NCBI GenBank assembly: GCA_003225315.1
Contig: QHZD01000050.1
Location: 1 to 36,691, forward strand
DNA: 36,691 nucleotides
Source: Acidobacteriota bacterium
GTDB lineage: Bacteria > Acidobacteriota > Terriglobia > Acidiferrales > UBA7541
Direction: 5' to 3'
In this document: one piece after another, positions 32,372-36,691 of the stretch
Numbering within the stretch: position 1 is the stretch's first letter
Layout: every line of letters begins with the position of its first letter
Notes under the pieces: generated by a model
Seen by the model: only the letters and a program-made list of their open reading frames with translations
Told to the model about the DNA's origin: nothing
Databases searched by the model: none
Made by a program: the position numbers and the translations under genes

Positions 32372-35300
32372 CTAATAATACAGTTTCAACGCGAACTGGA
32401 TCTGCCTCGGATCGTGCGGAGCGTCACGAGTAGAGCCGATTTCTCCGAAGGTGTTACTCGTAAAGTTGGTCGATCCGGAGATAGCAACAACGCCGTTGCC
32501 GCCGAATCCCGGAGAATTAAAATTCGGGTGATTAAAAATGTTGAAGAGCTCCGAGCGAAACTGCAAGCGTACGCGTTCGTTGAACGGGAAGTCCTTGAAG
32601 ATGGAGAAATCCAGCCTGTGGAATCCCGGTCCCGGTATCTGGGCAGGCGGGCCTCCCAACGCGCTAAGGCCACAATTCGTCGCCACACCGCCCACCAAGG
32701 TACAAGCCGGGGGCTGGCTGAAAGCCGCAGCGTTTCCAATCCAACTCAGCTTGCCATTAGAGTCGGTGTGCAGTCCAAGTTTCGGGCTCTGTCCGCTAAC
32801 AAGGAGATCATAGCATCCCGTTCCTTTGCCCGTTCCTGAGGGGCAGTTGAGGGTAATCGGTTGACCTCCTTGAAGTGTCGCGATCCAGAAGACACTCCAG
32901 CCTCCGACCACCTTGTCGGTGGCACCGCTAATACCGGACATGTAGCGCTTGCCCTTGCCGAACGGGAGTTGGTAGCCGCCGCTGAAGTGAAAGACATTTC
33001 GGATATCGAAACTCGCCAAGCCGTAATCGCCTTGGATTCCGAATCCCGGAACTGACGGAGCACGATATCCTGCAAGGCTACCTCCGTTGAGCAAGTCGCC
33101 GGCGTCCGAGCGTGTCTTGGAGAAAGTGTAAGTGGCCAGGAAATTCAACCCGCCAGCAAATTGCTTCTCAACCTTGGTCTGCAGGGCATGGTACACACTG
33201 TCGCCCTCGGTCGCCGCATAACTCGCGCCCTCTCCGAAATCAGGAAACGGCAGATAGGTAGCAGCATAGGGTATGGAAGGGGGCAAGTTCGTAGGGACGA
33301 TTTGGCTCGGGCGGTTAGAGCCTGGAAAAGATTCCAAATGACGCGCCAGCGAAGTCACGTAGCCTGCTTGCACGGACATCGAAGGAGTCAGTTGGTACTG
33401 TATGGTCAAATTGCCACCCATCGAGTAGGGAGTTAGGTAATCGAACTGAATACCGCGCAGAGCCAAGCCGCTGGCGATGACGCTAAGCGGATCCAGTGGA
33501 GTGCAAGAAAACCCGGTCTCAAGTTTTGCGCTGCCAATGGGCGTCGCTGCCGTCGAAGTGCATCCAGCATAGGCAATCGGGTGGCCAGCGTCCGGCGGTT
33601 GGAACTGGAAATTGAACTGGAAAGGATAGTTTTCACCAAGGTTAGGTGAGAAACCACGGTTTTCGAAACCGTTGTAGAAAATGCCAAACCCGCCGCGAGC
33701 GACAAGTTTGGGGCTTACCTGATACGCAAAACCGAAGCGCGGGGCAAAGTTCGTCTTCTGGGAGTGGCCAAGTCCGCTGCCGTAAGCATTTGTCGCGAGA
33801 CACTTGATCTTGTCTTGAGCCAACAGAGTGGTGAAGCTCACAGATACGAACGTATTATTGCAGGAGTTCTTGCCCCCCGGCATTAAGTAGGTCGGACCAT
33901 TGAGCGGACCGCCCGAGGGGATGAAGTTGGCTTGGTTTCCGTGGTGCTCAAGAACCAGTCCGAAGAAGTCCCAACGTAAGCCCACGTTGAGGGTCAGCTT
34001 GGGCGTTATTTTCCAATCGTCATTGATGTAGCTGCCGTAGTAGTTCTTTCCGTTATCGGTCAAAGAGATGTTGGATACGAACACGCCATTGTGAGTCCCT
34101 CCATCATCGCCATTGCCGGAGGGACCGCCAACGAAATCGGGGAAATTAGCGCCAGTTCCGAGACTATTAACAGTCGGAGTCAGCAAGAACTGAGCGCGGC
34201 CAGTCTTACCCTTTCCCACGCCCGGGATTTCTGTATAGAGACCACTATAGTCAAACTGCCCGCGGGACCAAGGAGGCTGGAGGGTCGAGAACTTGACGTG
34301 CTGAAACTCAAAACCCATCTTAAAAGTATGTTTGCTGTAAATCTTTGTGACATCGTCGGTAATCTGGAAAGTGGAACTGACTTCGTCCGAAGGCAGGAAC
34401 GCGTTGCTGCCAAGCGTGGCTAACCCGCTGATTCCGAAGGCCGGAAGCCCGCCATTTTCAGACAGCTGCGGGATGCCCACGACACCACCTTGGGTTAGAG
34501 GGAGGTTGCTTAGGTCGTTGGCGGCCGGCGAAACACGCGTAGTGTGTAAGTAGTTCAAACCAGCACGGACTTCGTTAACCAGAGCCGGAGAGATTGTATG
34601 TGTCCAGCCCAAAGCACTCTGCTGAGCGTTCGCCGTCTGATTGCCCTCTTGGAAGCCGCCTCCGTCAGGGATGCCACCGAAAATGGCGGGGATGAGTTGA
34701 GGGTCGTCAACATAACTGAATCTGAAGAACAGGGTATCCTTCTCGCTAAAATTGATGTCCAGGCGGGAATCAAAGGCATTGCGGTCTTCCCGGAGAGCTG
34801 GTGAATCCGCGAAATTGGAAAACAGCGAGGTGACCGCATTGTCCGTCGGGTTCGGATAGAGATTCAGCAACTTGATGGCATTGGCGTCCAAGCGTCCGGC
34901 GGGAAGATGATTCAGGTTGCAGCCTGCGGCGGTAAAGGCGAAGTTAGCCGGCGCGGACCCACACGTGCCGAAGGGATCGCGGACAAACACACCAGGAGAG
35001 ATCTGACGTGTCGTTGCAGGATCCAAGATGGTCCCGGTCGGCATTGTGCGGCCCAGAGCGTCCGTCTGTAGAACCGGCTGACCGCTGACAAATTGACTGG
35101 TAATCAGGTCTGAGAAATCCGTGTAGCCGCTATTTCGTTCGAGGAGGCTTGGTACGCTCCCGGAATGAACTGTCCCCTGCACCCTGCGCAGGCCTTCAAA
35201 ATCGCCGAAGAAGAAGACCTTGTTTCGACCATCAAATAGATGCGGAATTCTGACTGGTCCGCCGGCAGACACTCCAAACTGGTTCTGGCGGTATTCACCT

Positions 35301-36169
35301 TTTTTGACTTTGTTTGCGTTTTCAAAGAAGTCGGCGGCATCTAGTTTATCGTTCCGGAGAAACTCCCAGACGGTACCATGTAGTTCGTTGGTGCCTTGTT
35401 TGATCGTGGCATTGAGAATGGCAGCCCCGGAGCGGCCGAACTGTGCGCTGAAACCGGTGGTCTGAACCTTGAATTCTTGAATGGCATCGACGGGCGGAAG
35501 AACGACAAAGTTTGTACCATTCAAAAAGTCCACAGTGTCCGAATTGTTGTCAATACCATCGAGCAAGTAATTGTTCTGCGCGGGCCGAAGTCCATTGGCA
35601 GCAAAAGCTCCATTAGCAGCATTGCCGCGCGTATCGGCTTGAGGCGTGTTCACGCCGGCAGCAAGTTGCGCTAGGAATGTAAAGTTGCGTCCGTTCAAAG
35701 GGAGATCATTCACGCTCTTAGAGTCCACCACTTGACCGACTGAACCACTCTGGGTTTCAAGCACAGGAGGGGCCGCCGATACTTCAACAGTTTGCGTCAC
35801 GCTGCCAGGATTGAGCGCGAAATTGACCACCACGTCCGCACCGACGTTGACCACGACGTTCGTTTGAGTGATTGTTTGGAAGCCTTGGAAGGATGTCGTT
35901 AGCTTGTAGCTCCCAATTTTGACTGGCGTAAACTTGTAGCTTCCATCCGGGGCGGTCGTCGTGGAAAGAGCGGCGCTTGTGCCTTCGTTAGTCAGCGTCA
36001 CCTTGGCGCCGTTGATTGCTGCCCCTGAGGCGTCTGTTACCGTCCCCAGAATCGTGCCGGTGTCCACCTGAGCGCGGACAGGCGAGGCGCTCAAGAACAG
36101 AAGCAACAGCACAACTGTCATCGTCAAGGATGCTCGCAGGAACCCGTATGAAATAGCCTTACGATTCAT
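32372..36169 (-). CDS. Oar-like TonB-dependent outer-membrane receptor 2
   Basis: A 1265-residue receptor of the same class as the first but clearly a different paralog. A signal peptide (LTMTVVLLLLFLSASPVRAQ) is followed by a carboxypeptidase-regulatory-like domain (GTILGTVTDASGAAINGAKVTLTNEGTS), the plug (VNDLPLNGRNFTFLAQLAAGV, NNYLLDGIDNNSDTVDF, VQTTGFSAQFGRSGAAILNATIKQG) and a barrel ending QIQFALKLYY. ATG 36169 is preceded by GAGGAGGAA, an excellent ribosome-binding site. The gene has a long leader with two LacI-type operator cores (36218-36225, 36446-36457), so uptake of a sugar, possibly the glycan cut by GH97, is likely. The substrate is inference. Confidence 0.92.
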   Translation of the reverse strand: MNRKAISYGFLRASLTMTVVLLLLFLSASPVRAQVDTGTILGTVTDASGAAINGAKVTLTNEGTSAALSTTTAPDGSYKFTPVKIGSYKLTTSFQGFQTITQTNVVVNVGADVVVNFALNPGSVTQTVEVSAAPPVLETQSGSVGQVVDSKSVNDLPLNGRNFTFLAQLAAGVNTPQADTRGNAANGAFAANGLRPAQNNYLLDGIDNNSDTVDFLNGTNFVVLPPVDAIQEFKVQTTGFSAQFGRSGAAILNATIKQGTNELHGTVWEFLRNDKLDAADFFENANKVKKGEYRQNQFGVSAGGPVRIPHLFDGRNKVFFFGDFEGLRRVQGTVHSGSVPSLLERNSGYTDFSDLITSQFVSGQPVLQTDALGRTMPTGTILDPATTRQISPGVFVRDPFGTCGSAPANFAFTAAGCNLNHLPAGRLDANAIKLLNLYPNPTDNAVTSLFSNFADSPALREDRNAFDSRLDINFSEKDTLFFRFSYVDDPQLIPAIFGGIPDGGGFQEGNQTANAQQSALGWTHTISPALVNEVRAGLNYLHTTRVSPAANDLSNLPLTQGGVVGIPQLSENGGLPAFGISGLATLGSNAFLPSDEVSSTFQITDDVTKIYSKHTFKMGFEFQHVKFSTLQPPWSRGQFDYSGLYTEIPGVGKGKTGRAQFLLTPTVNSLGTGANFPDFVGGPSGNGDDGGTHNGVFVSNISLTDNGKNYYGSYINDDWKITPKLTLNVGLRWDFFGLVLEHHGNQANFIPSGGPLNGPTYLMPGGKNSCNNTFVSVSFTTLLAQDKIKCLATNAYGSGLGHSQKTNFAPRFGFAYQVSPKLVARGGFGIFYNGFENRGFSPNLGENYPFQFNFQFQPPDAGHPIAYAGCTSTAATPIGSAKLETGFSCTPLDPLSVIASGLALRGIQFDYLTPYSMGGNLTIQYQLTPSMSVQAGYVTSLARHLESFPGSNRPSQIVPTNLPPSIPYAATYLPFPDFGEGASYAATEGDSVYHALQTKVEKQFAGGLNFLATYTFSKTRSDAGDLLNGGSLAGYRAPSVPGFGIQGDYGLASFDIRNVFHFSGGYQLPFGKGKRYMSGISGATDKVVGGWSVFWIATLQGGQPITLNCPSGTGKGTGCYDLLVSGQSPKLGLHTDSNGKLSWIGNAAAFSQPPACTLVGGVATNCGLSALGGPPAQIPGPGFHRLDFSIFKDFPFNERVRLQFRSELFNIFNHPNFNSPGFGGNGVVAISGSTNFTSNTFGEIGSTRDAPHDPRQIQFALKLYY

Positions 36170-36445
36170 AACCGTTCCTCCTCAGTCTCTTTACACCAAA
36201 GCGCAGCAACTCTTGTGAAGCGCTTGCACCCCAAGCCAACTCCTCGACTATTACAGGGAATCGAAAAACACGTTCCCCAAGCCTTCCTCGAACAATTTCT
36301 GCGGATGGCGGCTTGACCTATCAACCAATCGAGCGCGCGAAGGGAGAGCACATACCGCTCCGCGGCACCGATGTATATTTTTCCTGAGACGCTTGAGCGC
36401 CAGAAAGGATGTATGACACGATACCAATCGGGCCCCCCAAACCAC
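36170..36445 (-). other. Long leader of TonB receptor 2
   Basis: No gene is seen. If transcription starts near 36464 the receptor mRNA has a leader of nearly 300 bases. It ends in the GAGGAGGAA ribosome-binding site and contains the operator-like site at 36215-36229. Small frames here do not look coding. Confidence 0.45.
36215..36229. promoter_or_regulatory. Second LacI-type operator core before TonB receptor 2
   Basis: GTGAAGCGCTTGCAC contains the AAGCGCTT core (36218-36225) with imperfect flanking symmetry. It lies 46 bases upstream of the start codon, inside the predicted leader, and could act as an auxiliary operator or road-block. Confidence 0.4.
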
Positions 36446-36457
36446 TTAAGCGCTTAA
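36446..36457. promoter_or_regulatory. LacI-family-type operator of TonB receptor 2
   Basis: TTAAGCGCTTAA is a perfect 12-bp palindrome. It starts about 7 bases after the predicted transcription start of the receptor gene, a typical repressor position. It shares its core with the GH97 operator. Confidence 0.55.
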
Positions 36458-36470
36458 CCTAGTGGCCAAG

Positions 36471-36499
36471 CTAATACACCGTTCATTGCATCTTGTCAA
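36471..36499 (-). promoter_or_regulatory. Promoter of TonB receptor 2
   Basis: On the minus strand a perfect TTGACA (36499-36494) and TATTAG (36476-36471) are separated by 17 bases. The start would be near 36464, with the TTAAGCGCTTAA operator just downstream. The insertion-sequence end begins about 20 bases upstream of the -35. Confidence 0.6.
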
Positions 36500-36520
36500 G
36501 CAATTCTTTTCATCTGTCGT

Positions 36521-36691
36521 TAGCACATGATATGTCCGCTTGATTAGCATGTGAAATGTCCGCTTTTGAGAGGCGGCTGGGTGTAGACCGCATTCCGGGA
36601 GGTTGCCGGGATGGTTTACACCAGGGTCGCCATGGAGCGGGCGATGAAAGTACAGGAAGTGATTTTGCGGGCCATCAGCAAGCAGATTCAT
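36521..36691 (+). mobile_element. Left end of an insertion sequence, cut by the window edge
   Basis: Two related 21-base units, TAGCACATGATATGTCCGCTT (36521-36541) less its last base and TAGCATGTGAAATGTCCGCTT (36545-36565) less its last base, stand in direct order 24 bases apart, as expected for transposase-binding sites in an IS terminus. A transposase-like frame begins at 36611. The exact outer end (perhaps slightly left of 36521) and the right end are not defined here. Confidence 0.6.
36611..36691 (+). CDS. N-terminus of a probable ISNCY-type transposase (partial)
   Basis: From ATG 36611 the frame reads MVYTRVAMERAMKVQEVILR and continues to the window edge (27 codons). GGGAGG lies upstream at a suitable distance. 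The MKVQEVILRA start matches what I remember of helix-turn-helix transposases of the ISNCY group, and the repeat-bearing IS end just upstream agrees. Only the N-terminus is visible, so the family needs the continuing sequence. The 81-codon frame on the opposite strand is rejected in its favour. Confidence 0.6.
   Translation, partial: MVYTRVAMERAMKVQEVILRAISKQIH

Noticed and set aside
36446-36691. An 81-codon minus-strand frame at the window edge
   Set aside because: It crosses the receptor promoter and the IS end; the plus-strand transposase start with a good ribosome-binding site explains the sequence better.
1-36691. CRISPR array, rRNA, complete tRNA or known riboswitch
   Set aside because: No regularly spaced repeats, no conserved rRNA segments, no full cloverleaf and no recognised riboswitch core were seen on reading both strands.

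Overview
The window looks like a chromosome segment of a soil-type acidobacterium (Koribacter/Solibacter-like). This rests on gene content: two very large Oar-type TonB-dependent receptors with an N-terminal carboxypeptidase-regulatory-like domain, many Tat-exported enzymes, a DUF2911 protein, a GH97 glycosidase, TPR proteins, and a moderately high G+C content with many acidobacterial-style hypothetical proteins. The assignment is inference, since no rRNA or marker gene is present.

Layout. 0.1-1.2 kb: a radical SAM protein lacking the first cysteine of its cluster motif. 1.2-2.5 kb (minus): an AhpD-like carboxymuconolactone decarboxylase family protein, a membrane protein and a small hypothetical protein. 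2.6-6.9 kb (minus): a regulator with MerR, XRE and cupin parts, a YtcJ-like amidohydrolase and a D-aminoacylase-like amidohydrolase that lacks the usual metal ligands. 7.0-18.3 kb (plus, divergent): a TonB receptor, then a five-gene run of GSA-aminotransferase-like enzyme, APC permease, betaine-aldehyde-dehydrogenase-like ALDH, GabT-like aminotransferase and GabD-like dehydrogenase. 18.4-18.9 kb: one unknown gene. 19.0-21.3 kb (minus): a Tat-exported Gfo/Idh/MocA oxidoreductase overlapping a sugar isomerase-like protein. 21.4-22.1 kb (minus): a HigB/HigA-type toxin-antitoxin pair with a palindromic operator. 22.1-22.8 kb: a gene-free stretch with a consensus promoter and G/C-tract inverted repeats. 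22.8-26.1 kb (minus): DUF2911 protein, a 5' tRNA remnant, and GH97. 26.2-26.8 kb: a broken gene. 26.8-28.2 kb: a GlcG/HbpS-like protein, a DUF2007-like protein and a small divergent gene. 28.3-32.3 kb (minus): an unknown protein, a Tat-exported alkaline-phosphatase-fold protein and a TPR protein. 32.4-36.2 kb (minus): a second TonB receptor. From about 36.5 kb: the left end of an insertion sequence running out of the window.

How the genes may work together. The divergent 2.6-18.3 kb block reads as one catabolic island. Outer-membrane uptake and two amidohydrolases would release an amino compound. A permease would import it, and aminotransferase, aldehyde dehydrogenase, GABA aminotransferase and succinate-semialdehyde dehydrogenase would convert an omega-amine to succinate. 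The regulator is predicted to act at overlapping divergent promoters. Separately, a LacI-type AAGCGCTT operator core lies at the predicted promoters of both GH97 and the second TonB receptor, which suggests a shared sugar regulon whose regulator lies outside the window.

The points most worth a second look are the three-part regulator, the D-aminoacylase-like protein with replaced metal ligands, the radical SAM protein with V in place of the first Cys, the split LacI-type regulon, and the noncoding element at 22.3-22.8 kb.
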